Positions 34,553-44,040 of a stretch of 64,000 nucleotides of DNA are shown here, in pieces. The stretch covers positions 124,001-188,000 of the forward strand of contig CAZSBB010000003.1 of NCBI GenBank assembly GCA_964605235.1, read 5' to 3'. A program made the translations under genes and the position numbers. How positions within the stretch are numbered: position 1 is the stretch's first letter; the number at the start of each line of letters is the position of its first letter. This DNA comes from CAZSBB01 sp964605235. Its GTDB lineage: Bacteria > Planctomycetota > Phycisphaerae > Phycisphaerales > Phycisphaeraceae. The notes under the pieces were generated by a model, which had not been told where the DNA came from, searched no databases, and saw nothing but the letters and a program-made list of their open reading frames with translations.

Positions 34553-35353
34553 ATGCCCAGCGGCTGGGAACTGCCTCCGGTTGAAGCTTTCCCCGTGCAG
34601 CGGGTGCTGCTGTGCGACATTTACGAACGGCAGGAACAGGGAATGCGCAACGTTTCCTCCAGCCTGCCGGGGCATCTGCTGCAACTGACAACTTGCGGCG
34701 AAGCGGAGCACATCGTCTCGGGACGCCGGTATGTGCTGCGCCGGCATCATCTGATCTGGTATCACGAAGACGAGATGGTGCGCATCCATCTGCTGCAGGC
34801 GCCCTGGCGGTTTTACACGCTCAACTTCCAGGCCCCGTTGCTGGCGCCCCCGCCGTTTGAGCAGCGCGTGCGCCGGGTGGGCCTGACGGTGGAGAAGCAT
34901 TTCGCCCGGGTGTATGCCGCGTGGATGGATACGCAGGCTCCGCCGGCGGTGCGGGCGTTCCGCGTGCACAGCGCGCTGGCGGGCTTGCTCGGGCAACTGG
35001 GCAATCCTGAGGGTGAGCGGTTTTCGGTGGACCCCGGCGCCCAGTTGTGGTGGTCGCTGGAATCGCAGTTGCGGCAGGACCTGAGCCAGCCGGTGACGCT
35101 CGAACGCATGCAGGCGCTGACGGGGCGCAGCATCGCCACCATCGCCCGGGCGTGCAAGACGGCGGTGGATATGACGCCCATGAAGCGCATCAAGCAGGTG
35201 CGCATGAGCCTGGCGCGGGGCCTGCTGCGCACCTCAGACCTGCAGATCAAACAGATCGCCGACCGCGTGGGCTACGGCCGGGTGCACGAGTTCAGCCGCG
35301 ACTACCGCCGGTGGTTCAACCGCACGCCCACGGAGGAACGGATGAAGCCTTGA
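34553..35353 (+). CDS. AraC family transcriptional regulator
   Basis: A 266-residue regulator. The N-terminal domain binds ligand (HLLQLTTCGEAEHIVSGRRYVLRRHHLIWYHEDE, cupin-like). The C-terminal domain has the two AraC helix-turn-helix units (VTLERMQALTGRSIATIARACK and LQIKQIADRVGYGRVHEFSRDYRRWFNRTPTEERM). AAGGA eight bases upstream of the ATG at 34553 sets the start; a longer frame from 34520 lacks one. It is divergent from the PhyH gene across 125 bases, the usual arrangement of an AraC activator and its target. Confidence 0.87.
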   Translation: MPSGWELPPVEAFPVQRVLLCDIYERQEQGMRNVSSSLPGHLLQLTTCGEAEHIVSGRRYVLRRHHLIWYHEDEMVRIHLLQAPWRFYTLNFQAPLLAPPPFEQRVRRVGLTVEKHFARVYAAWMDTQAPPAVRAFRVHSALAGLLGQLGNPEGERFSVDPGAQLWWSLESQLRQDLSQPVTLERMQALTGRSIATIARACKTAVDMTPMKRIKQVRMSLARGLLRTSDLQIKQIADRVGYGRVHEFSRDYRRWFNRTPTEERMKP

Positions 35354-35358
35354 AGCAG

Positions 35359-35598
35359 TTTTTTGCCACGGATGAACACAGATGAAGCAGAGAGAGATGA
35401 AAACAGGGATGGAAGACTGGAGGGCAATCCTTTGAAGTCACGGATGAGCAAGGCGAGACCGGGGGTTCCCGCGGAAGGGATTTACAGGCTGGATTTATCC
35501 AACCCGTCGAGCCAGCAATGAGTCATCCCATCCTATTGTTGTCTTAATCCCTGCCTTTATCTCTCTCTGCTTCATCCGTGTTCATCCGTGGCAAAAAA
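35359..35598. repeat. CCACGGATGAACA-family long inverted repeat, copy 2
   Basis: Arms of about 52 bases at 35359-35410 and 35547-35598. Both ends are TTTTTTGCCACGGATGAACA and its complement, with only a few mismatches between arms. The 136-base centre has no gene. The right arm ends 32 bases before the mtnA start, so its T-rich end could act on mtnA expression or stop upstream read-through. Confidence 0.85.
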
Positions 35599-35630
35599 TC
35601 TTCAACGCTTTTCGCTACCATGTCGCCGCC

Positions 35631-36656
35631 ATGAGCCAACCTCCTTTGCATCCCATTGCATGGATCGGCGACGCCGCCTCCGGGCATCTGCGTCTGCTGG
35701 ATCAGACCGTCCTGCCGCAGCAGGAGATTTATCTCGATTGCCGCGATGTCCAGAGCGTCTGGGACGCCATCAAGCGGCTGAGCGTGCGCGGCGCGCCCGC
35801 CATCGGCATCGCCGCCGCGTACGGCACGGTCATCGGCGCCCAGCAGAACGCCTTCGCCGCCGCCGCGGACCATCTGGCGACCAGTCGGCCCACCGCGGTC
35901 AACCTGTTCTGGGCGCTCGATCGCATGCGCAAGGTTCAGCCCTGCACCCCGGCCGCCCTGCTCGCCGAGGCGCAGACGATTCACGCGGAAGATCAGGCGA
36001 TGTGCCGGGCGATCGGCGAGCATGCCCTGGCGCTGCTTAAGCGCCATGCCGTGCAAGCCCAGCGCGCGGTGCTGACCCATTGCAATGCCGGCGCCCTGGC
36101 GACCGGCGGCATCGGCACCGCCACCGCCCCGATGTATGTCGCCCACGAGCAGGGACTAAAGTTTGCCGTCTATGCCGACGAAACCCGCCCGCTGCTGCAA
36201 GGCGCCCGGCTGACCGCTTTCGAGCTGAGCCGGGCGGGCATTGATGTGACGCTCATCTGTGACGACATGGCGGCCCAGGTCATGCGCGAGGGGCGCATCG
36301 GCATGGTCATCACCGGCGCGGATCGCATTGCCGCCAACGGCGACAGCGCCAACAAGATCGGCACCTACAACCTGGCGATCCTGGCGCAGCACCACGGGCT
36401 GCCGTTCTTCATTGCCGCGCCGAGTTCCACCTTTGACCTGTCCATTCCCGACGGCTCGCACATTCCCATCGAGCAGCGCGCTGCCGAGGAAATCACTGAA
36501 GGCTTCGGCAAGCGCACCGCGCCCACCGGCGTCAAAACCTACAGCCCGGCTTTCGACGTCACCCCCGCGAGCCTCATCACCGGCATCATCACCGAGCGCG
36601 GCCTGATTCAGCCGGTCACCACCGAACGCGTCCGCGCTCTGCTGCAACCACAATAA
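35631..36656 (+). CDS. mtnA: Methylthioribose-1-phosphate isomerase
   Basis: A 341-residue enzyme of methionine salvage that converts 5-methylthioribose 1-phosphate to methylthioribulose 1-phosphate in the cytoplasm. RGAPAIGIAAAYG (about residues 53-65) is the family fingerprint. The catalytic Cys is in THCNAGALAT (Cys151) and the catalytic Asp in VITGADRIAANGD (Asp231), equivalent to Cys160 and Asp240 of the Bacillus enzyme. The length fits. No other mtn gene is adjacent, but a nitrilase-family gene follows 15 bases later and may be cotranscribed. There is no strong ribosome site before the ATG. Confidence 0.95.
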   Translation: MSQPPLHPIAWIGDAASGHLRLLDQTVLPQQEIYLDCRDVQSVWDAIKRLSVRGAPAIGIAAAYGTVIGAQQNAFAAAADHLATSRPTAVNLFWALDRMRKVQPCTPAALLAEAQTIHAEDQAMCRAIGEHALALLKRHAVQAQRAVLTHCNAGALATGGIGTATAPMYVAHEQGLKFAVYADETRPLLQGARLTAFELSRAGIDVTLICDDMAAQVMREGRIGMVITGADRIAANGDSANKIGTYNLAILAQHHGLPFFIAAPSSTFDLSIPDGSHIPIEQRAAEEITEGFGKRTAPTGVKTYSPAFDVTPASLITGIITERGLIQPVTTERVRALLQPQ

Positions 36657-36671
36657 ACCTGGAACCTCGCC

Positions 36672-37550
36672 ATGCGCGACTTCATACTCGCCCTGATCGC
36701 CCACAACAGCTACGTCGGCCAAACCGAACGCAACCTCGACGCCGTGCGCGGCTGGGCCGCCAAAGCCAAAAAACGCGGCGCCCAGCTCGTCGGCTTCCCG
36801 GAACTCAACCTCACCGGCCACGGCGGCGATCCCGTCATGATCCGCGCCGCCGAGCCCATCCCCACCGGCCCGACCACGCAGGCGGTCCATCAACTGGCGC
36901 GCGAACTGGACCTCTACCTGAGCGTCGGGCTGGCGGAACTCGACGGCAGCGCGGTCTACAACACGCAAATCCTCGTCGGCCCCAACGGCGTCATCAGCAA
37001 ACAACGCAAGCTGCATCTATCCAACGACGAGTACTTCTTCTTCCGCCATGGTTCGACGCTGCATGTCGCGGACCTGCCGTTTGCCCGCGTGGGACAAGTC
37101 ATCTGCTATGACAACGAACACCCGGAGCCGGCGCGGTGTCTGGCGGTGGCGGGCGCGGAAGTCATCCTCAGCCCGCATGCGGCACGCTTCGGCAAGTGGG
37201 AAAGCAACGTCGCCAAGCGGCGGGCGATCGTGCAGCGCGCCAAGAACCATTACAAGCGCGTCCACGCCTGCCGGGCGCTGGACAACAGCGTGTACGTCGG
37301 GGTGGTCAATGCAGCCGGCCCGGCGGCGGAGCATCTCAAGGGCGTCAACGCCAACCACGCCGGCGGCGCGCTGGTCTTTGACCCGATGGGCGACTTGATC
37401 GCCGAGTCGCGCAGCAAGGATGTGCAGGAGGAAATGCTGGTCGTGCCGCTGAGCGCCGCGCGCATGCGCGAGAAGCGCGAACGCTCCTGCCTGCCGCTGC
37501 GCACCCGCCGCGTGGAAGCCTACGGCATCCTCGCCCAGCCGACCGACTGA
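36672..37550 (+). CDS. Carbon-nitrogen hydrolase (nitrilase superfamily)
   Basis: A 292-residue amidase-fold enzyme with a complete catalytic triad: Glu44 (GFPELNLTG), Lys113 (SKQRKLHLS) and Cys145 (VICYDNEHPE). The family hydrolyses amides such as carbamoyl-putrescine, N-carbamoyl amino acids or omega-amides. The gene sits 15 bases after mtnA. Omega-amidase (Nit2) works in the transamination step that closes methionine salvage, so a linked role is possible, but the sequence does not prove it. Confidence 0.88.
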   Translation: MRDFILALIAHNSYVGQTERNLDAVRGWAAKAKKRGAQLVGFPELNLTGHGGDPVMIRAAEPIPTGPTTQAVHQLARELDLYLSVGLAELDGSAVYNTQILVGPNGVISKQRKLHLSNDEYFFFRHGSTLHVADLPFARVGQVICYDNEHPEPARCLAVAGAEVILSPHAARFGKWESNVAKRRAIVQRAKNHYKRVHACRALDNSVYVGVVNAAGPAAEHLKGVNANHAGGALVFDPMGDLIAESRSKDVQEEMLVVPLSAARMREKRERSCLPLRTRRVEAYGILAQPTD

Positions 37551-37606
37551 ACAACGCCCCTCGCTCCAACTCACACCGAGCAGCTTCGAGAAGCGAATTA
37601 ACTGTT

Positions 37607-37701
37607 CTCTCTCCGTGGCTCCGTGTCTCTGCGAGAGAACTGCTTTCCTGGAAGCTTCCCAAGACATTTTCTCACGGAGCCACAGAGGCACGGAGAAGAG
37701 A
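37607..37701. repeat. CACAGAG-family intergenic palindrome
   Basis: The arms are at 37607-37637 (CTCTCTCCGTGGCTCCGTGT onward) and 37669-37701. It lies between the convergent nitrilase (end 37550) and LamG-protein (end 37800) genes. I see nothing else in this 249-base gap. Confidence 0.82.
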
Positions 37702-37799
37702 GCTTGTTCATGCAGGTTGCTGGCTGGAGCAACTTGGAGATTGCCGTTCGGGTGGTGAATTGCTGAGCGAATGGATGAGCTGACCGCGCAGCAGTGGCG

Positions 37800-40193
37800 C
37801 TACGGCTTCTGCCGCAACAGCTCCGGCAAACGCCAGGTCACCGCGTTGTTGGCGCTGCTGCTTTCCGCTGGGGTCGCGCTCACCAGTTCCAACGTCAATT
37901 CCTGACCCCCCAGCAAATCCGCCTGGGTATAGCTCAGTTCCAACGAAGGCAGCACACCCGGCGCGGCGGCGGGCAACGGCGGCAAGGCCCGTTCGCGCAG
38001 CACCTGACCATCCAGACGCCAGCGTACGCGCCCCTGCCCCGCCGACGCGCCGAGGTTCACCGCGCTGGCGCGCAGCAGCAGATGACCGTCATCGCGCCAG
38101 CGGAAGGTCGGCTCCAGCAACGCCAGATCGCAACGCGGGACTTCCTGTGCCGCGGTCTGCCGCAGTTGCACCACCGTCGCCCCCGGATTCAGCCGCAACG
38201 TCAATTCCGAACCCCGCGTCAGGTTGGGGCGTGCTTCCAGCAGCGTGAACTCATCCGCCAGCTCATCGCCATCCCGGTCCGGGCCCACCGCCAGTTCGTA
38301 GTCGCCTGACTGAAGATTCCACAGGCGCAAGGTCACCGTGGTCTGCTGACTGCCCAGATGATGCAGCAGCAGATGCAGTGACTGGGCGCTTTGCCGCGCC
38401 ACCAGCGGCGCCACGTCCTCGGGCAGCATGGGCCATGTCACCGCCGGCTGCCCCACCGTCGGCAAATCATCGCTGGGCGCCAGGCCGCCGAGCATCGCGG
38501 CGCTGAGCAACCAGCCGCCGGGCAACGCGGGCAGGCCTGGCCGACCGGACACGCTGTCGCCCACCACTTCCGCCTGGCCGTTCTGCAATTCGTCCCAGAC
38601 GGCATGCAGCGCCCGTTCCAGCACGCGCGGCTCCCGGGTGCGCCACCAGCACGCCAGCCATTGCCACTCCGTGCGCGGCGTCCAGGACATGTCGGCCGGG
38701 TTGCGGAAACCGTCCTGCAACTGTTGCCGCAACGCCCAGTCATCCACCCCGCCTGTCCCCGCCAGCGTGTCCCACCAGTTGGCGCTGGGCTGCGGGTTCA
38801 GCAGCAAGGCGGTGGTCTGCCCCAGCGGATCACGCGCGGCAAACGCCGGCTGCGTATTGATCCAGGTCTGCCATTGCTGCTGGCGCTCGCGCGGCAAACC
38901 AACCTGATTGCTCCACCAGCGCCACGCCTGCCGCTCCAGCACATCCGCCAGCTCCGTCGCACGCGGCGGCTGCGCCAACTGACGCAAACGCCGGGGGGCT
39001 TCATGCAGGCAACCGGTCGCCAAATCCAGCGCGTGCAGGCGCGCCGTCTGTTGCCAGGGAATCGTCGCCGGCTGACGGATAAGTTCACTGAGCCGAGCGA
39101 CGGCGGCGGCATCGCCCAGCAGCGGCGACACATGACTGACGCCCCAGCGCGCATGCTGACGACGCAGCGCCAGCGCCAAGGCGGCCCAGGTCGGCGTCCC
39201 GGCGGGCGGGCTTTGATGACTGCTGGTATGGGCGTGATTCCGCAGTTGCCGTTGCCAGGCGCCCGACAAGCCGGAACGCTGCAACAACGCCTGCGCCAGC
39301 AGCGGACAGCGTTCCCGTTCCAGCGGCCAGCCGACGGCCGAATCGATCCCGGCATACCACCGGGCGCAGGCGGCCTGATCATTTTCGATGCCACCCTCCG
39401 GGGCGCGCTCCGCGCCCGTCAGCGTGCCGGGAGTGGGCAGGCGACCTTCGCGCAGGCCGGCGGTCTGGGCGGGGGTCAACTCGTAGCCGCAGACGAACAG
39501 GTCATCGATGCCCTGCGCAGGCGTCAGTTCCAGACACAGCGGCCAACCACCAGGTGTCCAGGGCGCGCCAGCTCCGCGTGCTTGCGTGACGCCATCCACA
39601 TCCACGCGCCACTGCCCGCGTCCGCTGTCCCACACCAGCGCCAGGTGATGCCAGTTGCCATCGTCCCACAGCCCGGCATCAAGCTCCGCGCCGCGTGCCT
39701 GTCCCTGTCGATCGAACCACCAGACGCGCAGCCACGCACCGCTGCGTTCCACGCGCAGCAGCCCATGCGGGTGGCCGCCAGGTTGGCTGGTGAGCGTCAG
39801 CAGTGGGCCGGCGTCGGCGGGCAGGCGGGCGAAGCAGACGATCGAGCCGCGTTGCCCTGCGCCCAGGCCTGCGGCGCGGTAGTGCAGCGCCCCGGCTGCG
39901 CAGCCGTTGCCCCGCGCGGCGGTGACGATGCTGCCCTGCTGCGCCGGCTCGGCGTCGGCGTCATGGGCGCTGACGGTGGTGAAATCCGGCGCGGTGCTGT
40001 GATCGAAGCTCAGGTACAGCAGGGTCTGCGCTTCGCGCAGTTCGCGCTGCTGGTACTGTCCGAACGCACACGGCGTCAACGCCAGCAGCCCCAGCACGAT
40101 GAGCAATAGCCATCTGCCGATACGGGAGCCCGGGGATTCCGGGGATACCGGGGGGGGTTCCACAGATTTCAAGTGGAGTAGTTGCAGTGCCAT
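37800..40193 (-). CDS. Large secreted protein with LamG-like and CARDB-like domains
   Basis: A 797-residue exported protein. A positively charged head is followed by a signal helix (residues 26-46, WLLLIVLGLLALTPCAFG). Residues 55-255 look like a concanavalin/LamG-type jelly roll (TLLYLSFDHSTAPDF, GLWDDGNWHHLALVWDSGRGQWRVDVDG, GIDDLFVCGYELTPAQ), usually a sugar- or protein-binding module. The middle is helical and Trp/Gln rich with no family I recognise. Residues 685-790 (CDLALLEPTFRWRDDG to ESSSANNAVTWRL) match CARDB-type adhesion modules. A cell-surface or secreted binding role is likely. Confidence 0.68.
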   Translation of the reverse strand: MALQLLHLKSVEPPPVSPESPGSRIGRWLLLIVLGLLALTPCAFGQYQQRELREAQTLLYLSFDHSTAPDFTTVSAHDADAEPAQQGSIVTAARGNGCAAGALHYRAAGLGAGQRGSIVCFARLPADAGPLLTLTSQPGGHPHGLLRVERSGAWLRVWWFDRQGQARGAELDAGLWDDGNWHHLALVWDSGRGQWRVDVDGVTQARGAGAPWTPGGWPLCLELTPAQGIDDLFVCGYELTPAQTAGLREGRLPTPGTLTGAERAPEGGIENDQAACARWYAGIDSAVGWPLERERCPLLAQALLQRSGLSGAWQRQLRNHAHTSSHQSPPAGTPTWAALALALRRQHARWGVSHVSPLLGDAAAVARLSELIRQPATIPWQQTARLHALDLATGCLHEAPRRLRQLAQPPRATELADVLERQAWRWWSNQVGLPRERQQQWQTWINTQPAFAARDPLGQTTALLLNPQPSANWWDTLAGTGGVDDWALRQQLQDGFRNPADMSWTPRTEWQWLACWWRTREPRVLERALHAVWDELQNGQAEVVGDSVSGRPGLPALPGGWLLSAAMLGGLAPSDDLPTVGQPAVTWPMLPEDVAPLVARQSAQSLHLLLHHLGSQQTTVTLRLWNLQSGDYELAVGPDRDGDELADEFTLLEARPNLTRGSELTLRLNPGATVVQLRQTAAQEVPRCDLALLEPTFRWRDDGHLLLRASAVNLGASAGQGRVRWRLDGQVLRERALPPLPAAAPGVLPSLELSYTQADLLGGQELTLELVSATPAESSSANNAVTWRLPELLRQKP

Positions 40194-40271
40194 GGGTGCA
40201 TGTTAAGCTAGCAGGTTCGGGTTTTGTCGGAGCCCGATGCGAATGATCCATGGACACCACGGAGGGCGCCA

Positions 40272-43200
40272 ATGGCGTGGTTGAACGCCTGGACCCCGTT
40301 TTTTCAAGCCCAAACCCGTGTACAGGGGCGCGCCTGCAGCCAGGAAGGCCGGCTGCAGCGCGTCGAACCCAGCGGTGATGAACTGGCGCGGTTTGAGGTT
40401 GAGGACGAAGGCAATCGGTACGAGGTGACTGTCGCTCCCGACAGCGCCGGGGCGGTGCTGTCGTGTGATTGCGAACGCTTCGCCACCGGGGTGTACTGCA
40501 GCCACATCTGGGCGGCGCTGGGCGAGTTGCAACAGAATCCCACGGGGTCGGAGAACCAGTTCCCCGACCTGGGTGAGCTGCGGCCACGTCCGCCCAAGGC
40601 GCGCAAACGCAAGGCGGCAGTGCAGCGACGCCAGCAGGCGGACCCGCCCTGGCTGCAGACGCTGAGCCTGCTGCGAATGAGCCAGGCGGAGTTGGACGAG
40701 GCCGCGGCTTTGCTGCCGGTGCAGCGGCAGGTGTGCTACATCATCGATGTGGACAGTTCGGCGCGCCGACAGTCGCTGGTGATCGAACTGCGTCAGCGTC
40801 AGCCGACCGCCACCGGCTGGGGTAAGCCGCGGGCGCTGAAGATCAACAATGCCGTGGTCGGCGAGTTGACCGAGCCGGAGGACCGCGAGTTGTGCGCCCT
40901 GATCCTCGGGGCGACCTGGGTCAGCGATGACGAAGCCGAGTCGCTGATGCGCTACGAGAGCGATCGCGGGCGCAGCCGCTTCCGTCTGCACAGCGGGGCG
41001 TGGCGGCTGATGATGTACCGGATGCTCGCCACCGAGCGTTGCTTTCTGGAGTTGGGCGATGAATTGCTGCCCCTGGCGTGGGACGCGGGACATCCGGCCG
41101 GCAACGCCGACCTGACCGCCGACACCTGGACGCTCTGGCTGTTCGGCATGGATGGGCCGACCGACCTGGACCTGTCGCTGGAGTTGCGGCGGCGCGGCCG
41201 GCGCGTGCCGGTGGATCGCCCGCGCCTGCTGCTGGGCGGCCCGGATGGCCTGGTCATCCTCGATCACCTGGTGGCGCCGTTTGACGACCATGGCGCGATT
41301 CGCTGGCTGGCGCACCTTCGTGACCTGCAAAGCGAAGCGGGCAACGGGGCGTTGCGGGTGCCCAAGGTGGACATCGACCGCTTTCTGGATCGGCTCTACA
41401 CGCTGCCGCAGCTTCCTGAGATTGACCTGCCCGAAGGCTACGGCAAGCAGGAACAGTTGCTCAAGCCCCAGCCGATCATCGATATTTTCAGCCCCGATCA
41501 TGCGGCGCGCGACACCAGCGGGGCACGCGGCCAGCTCACCGCGACCGTGACGTTCCAATACGGCAGCGCGGTGGTGAACCCGGCGGACACCAATCGGTTC
41601 GTCACTTCCCAGCCGGCGCCGCCGACGACGGAAGCAGACGCAGGGCCACCCCTGGAAATACCGCCGCCGGGCGCATTGCCGGACCCTGCGGCGGAAGTCG
41701 CACAAACAGACGTGGCGCAGGCAGAAGTTGTCGAAGCCGAAGGCGCTGAGGCAGAGACCGCTGGCGAACCCGGCGTTATCACCCCCGCCACGGGCGAGCA
41801 GATTCTCATTCGCCGTGACCGCGCCCTGGAGCGCAACGCGCTGGGCTGGTTGCTGACCATCGGCTTCCGGCAGGCGCCCGGCAGCGGGCAATCACTGACG
41901 CTCTCGCCACGACAATTGCCGCAGGTGGTCAGCGCCCTGCTGGCGCGCAACTGGCGCGTGCGCGCCGATGAACGGCTGATCCGTCAGCCCGGCCCACCGC
42001 GTTTGAGCGTCACCAGCGGCATCGACTGGTTCGAGCTGCGCGGCTCGGTGCGCTTCACCACCGATGCCGGCGAAGTGGAAGTCGATCTGCCCCGCCTGCT
42101 CGCCGCCGCCCGCGCCGGACGCAACCTCATCGACCTGGGCGATGGCACCCAGGGCCTGCTCCCCCAGCAATGGCTCGAGGAACATGGCCTGCTCACCACC
42201 ATCGGCGATCTGGAAGACGATCACCTGCGCTTCCGCCCCAGTCAGGCGGCACTGCTCGACACGCTGCTGCGCCGGCAGGAACAGGTCGCCATTGATGAAG
42301 GTTTCGAACAGGTGCGCCAGCGCCTGCTGCGTTTCGACGGCATCAAGCCGCTGACGCCCGCGCCGAGCTTCCGCGGCTCGCTGCGCGCTTACCAGCAGGA
42401 AGCACTCGGCTGGTTCGACTTCCTGCGCCACTTCGGCATGGGCGGCATCCTCGCCGACGACATGGGTCTGGGTAAAACCGTTCAGGTGCTGGCGCTGCTC
42501 GACAGCTGGTATCAGGCGTCCGGCACCGAAGCCCGGGCGCCCAGCCTGATCGTCGCGCCGCGCTCGGTGGTGTTCAACTGGGTCGATGAAGCCCATCGCT
42601 TCGCCCCCGACCTGCGCGTGCAGGTCTACAGCGGAACTGAACGCGAAACCCTGCGCAAACAGTTTGCCGAGCAACATCTGATCGTCACCAGCTACGGCCT
42701 GATGCGGCGCGACATCACCGAACTGCAGCAATTCGCCTTCGACTATGTGGCGCTTGACGAAGCCCAGGCGATCAAAAACCCCGGCTCGCAATCCGCCAAA
42801 GCGGCGCGCCTGCTCAACGCCACCTACCGGCTGGCGCTCACCGGCACCCCCGTGGAAAACCACCTGGGCGATCTGTGGTCGATCTTCGAATTCCTCAACC
42901 CCGGCATGCTCGGCGCCAGCACACGCTTCTCCACGCTGGTGCGCAGCCCCCACACCGGCGCCACGCGCACCAGCGTCACCCCGGTGAGCAACACCACCAG
43001 CGGCCTGGCGGTCAAGGATGTCGATGCTCCCCGCGCTGCCCAGGTGGCGCAGCAGGTGGCGACGGCGCTTCGGCCGTTTGTGCTGCGTCGCACCAAGGCT
43101 CAGGTGCTCAAGGACCTGCCCGAGAAAACCGAGCAGACCATCGTCTGCGAAATGGAACCCGCGCAGCGCCGGCTGTATGACGAGCTGCGCGAGTACTACC

Positions 43201-43865
43201 GCCACGCCCTGCTGGGTCGCTCCGGCGCCCCCGGATCCCCCGGTGCCCCCGGAGGTGGTGGCGGCGGCAATGCCATCATGGTGCTCGAAGCCCTGCTGCG
43301 GCTGCGCCAGGCGGCGTGCCATCCGGGGCTGATCGACGCCGCCCGCGCCGGCGAGGAGAGCGCCAAGCTCGAAGCCCTCACCGATGCTTTGGTGGAACTG
43401 ATCGAGGAAGGCCACAAGGCGCTGGTGTTCAGCCAGTTCGTGGAAATGCTCACGCTGGTGCGCAAGCGGCTCGATGAGCTGGGCATCGTGTACGAATACC
43501 TCGACGGGCAGACGCGCGACCGCAAACGCCGGGTCGATCACTTCCAGGCGGACCCGGATTGCCCGGTGTTCCTCATCAGCCTCAAGGCCGGCGGCCTGGG
43601 CCTGAACCTCACCGCCGCCGAGTACGTGTTCATCCTCGATCCGTGGTGGAACCCCGCGGTGGAACAGCAGGCCATCGACCGCACCCACCGCATCGGACAG
43701 ACCCGGCATGTGTTCGCGTATCGGCTGATCTGCAAGGACACCGTCGAGCAGCGCATCGCGGAATTGCAGGAAAAGAAACGCCGACTCGCGGACGCCATCG
43801 TCGGCGGACAGGAAAACCTGCTCTCGAGCCTGACCCGCGACGAGTTGGAACAACTTTTAAGCTGA
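40272..43865 (+). CDS. SWIM-domain SNF2/Rad54-type helicase (ATPase)
   Basis: A 1197-residue ATP-driven DNA translocase. A SWIM zinc finger is at about residues 64-80 (CDCERFATGVYCSHIW, C-x-C...C-x-H). The SNF2 motor follows: ADDMGLGKTVQVLALL (Walker A, about residue 731), YVALDEAQAIKNPGSQSAK (DEAQ box, about 827), LTGTPVENHLGDLWSIFEFLNPGML, and in lobe two ISLKAGGLGLNLTAAEYVF and VEQQAIDRTHRIGQ (motif VI, about 1132). A Gly/Pro linker (APGSPGAPGGGGGG) sits in lobe two and residues 455-510 are an acidic Ala-rich hinge. GGAGG six bases before the ATG at 40272 sets the start. Bacterial relatives remodel RNA polymerase or other DNA-bound complexes. Confidence 0.93.
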   Translation: MAWLNAWTPFFQAQTRVQGRACSQEGRLQRVEPSGDELARFEVEDEGNRYEVTVAPDSAGAVLSCDCERFATGVYCSHIWAALGELQQNPTGSENQFPDLGELRPRPPKARKRKAAVQRRQQADPPWLQTLSLLRMSQAELDEAAALLPVQRQVCYIIDVDSSARRQSLVIELRQRQPTATGWGKPRALKINNAVVGELTEPEDRELCALILGATWVSDDEAESLMRYESDRGRSRFRLHSGAWRLMMYRMLATERCFLELGDELLPLAWDAGHPAGNADLTADTWTLWLFGMDGPTDLDLSLELRRRGRRVPVDRPRLLLGGPDGLVILDHLVAPFDDHGAIRWLAHLRDLQSEAGNGALRVPKVDIDRFLDRLYTLPQLPEIDLPEGYGKQEQLLKPQPIIDIFSPDHAARDTSGARGQLTATVTFQYGSAVVNPADTNRFVTSQPAPPTTEADAGPPLEIPPPGALPDPAAEVAQTDVAQAEVVEAEGAEAETAGEPGVITPATGEQILIRRDRALERNALGWLLTIGFRQAPGSGQSLTLSPRQLPQVVSALLARNWRVRADERLIRQPGPPRLSVTSGIDWFELRGSVRFTTDAGEVEVDLPRLLAAARAGRNLIDLGDGTQGLLPQQWLEEHGLLTTIGDLEDDHLRFRPSQAALLDTLLRRQEQVAIDEGFEQVRQRLLRFDGIKPLTPAPSFRGSLRAYQQEALGWFDFLRHFGMGGILADDMGLGKTVQVLALLDSWYQASGTEARAPSLIVAPRSVVFNWVDEAHRFAPDLRVQVYSGTERETLRKQFAEQHLIVTSYGLMRRDITELQQFAFDYVALDEAQAIKNPGSQSAKAARLLNATYRLALTGTPVENHLGDLWSIFEFLNPGMLGASTRFSTLVRSPHTGATRTSVTPVSNTTSGLAVKDVDAPRAAQVAQQVATALRPFVLRRTKAQVLKDLPEKTEQTIVCEMEPAQRRLYDELREYYRHALLGRSGAPGSPGAPGGGGGGNAIMVLEALLRLRQAACHPGLIDAARAGEESAKLEALTDALVELIEEGHKALVFSQFVEMLTLVRKRLDELGIVYEYLDGQTRDRKRRVDHFQADPDCPVFLISLKAGGLGLNLTAAEYVFILDPWWNPAVEQQAIDRTHRIGQTRHVFAYRLICKDTVEQRIAELQEKKRRLADAIVGGQENLLSSLTRDELEQLLS

Positions 43866-43890
43866 CCGTGGAAATCGCCAGCAAAGAAAT

Positions 43891-44006
43891 AACCACTGAG
43901 ACACAGAGGTCACAGAGCCATACACACAGAGTCATGCGTGCCGGTCGAGAGGATATGCCGCCTGCTCAGGTTTTTGCTCCGTGTTCTCTGTGCCTCTGTG
44001 GTGACT
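43891..44006. repeat. CACAGAG-family intergenic palindrome
   Basis: The arms lie at 43891-43917 (AACCACTGAGACACAGAGGT onward) and 43977-44006. It lies between the SNF2 gene and the M16 gene, both on the plus strand, 34 bases before the latter. Confidence 0.8.
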
Positions 44007-44040
44007 CTGTCAAACGCTTTCGAGGACGGGAACGATCTGT

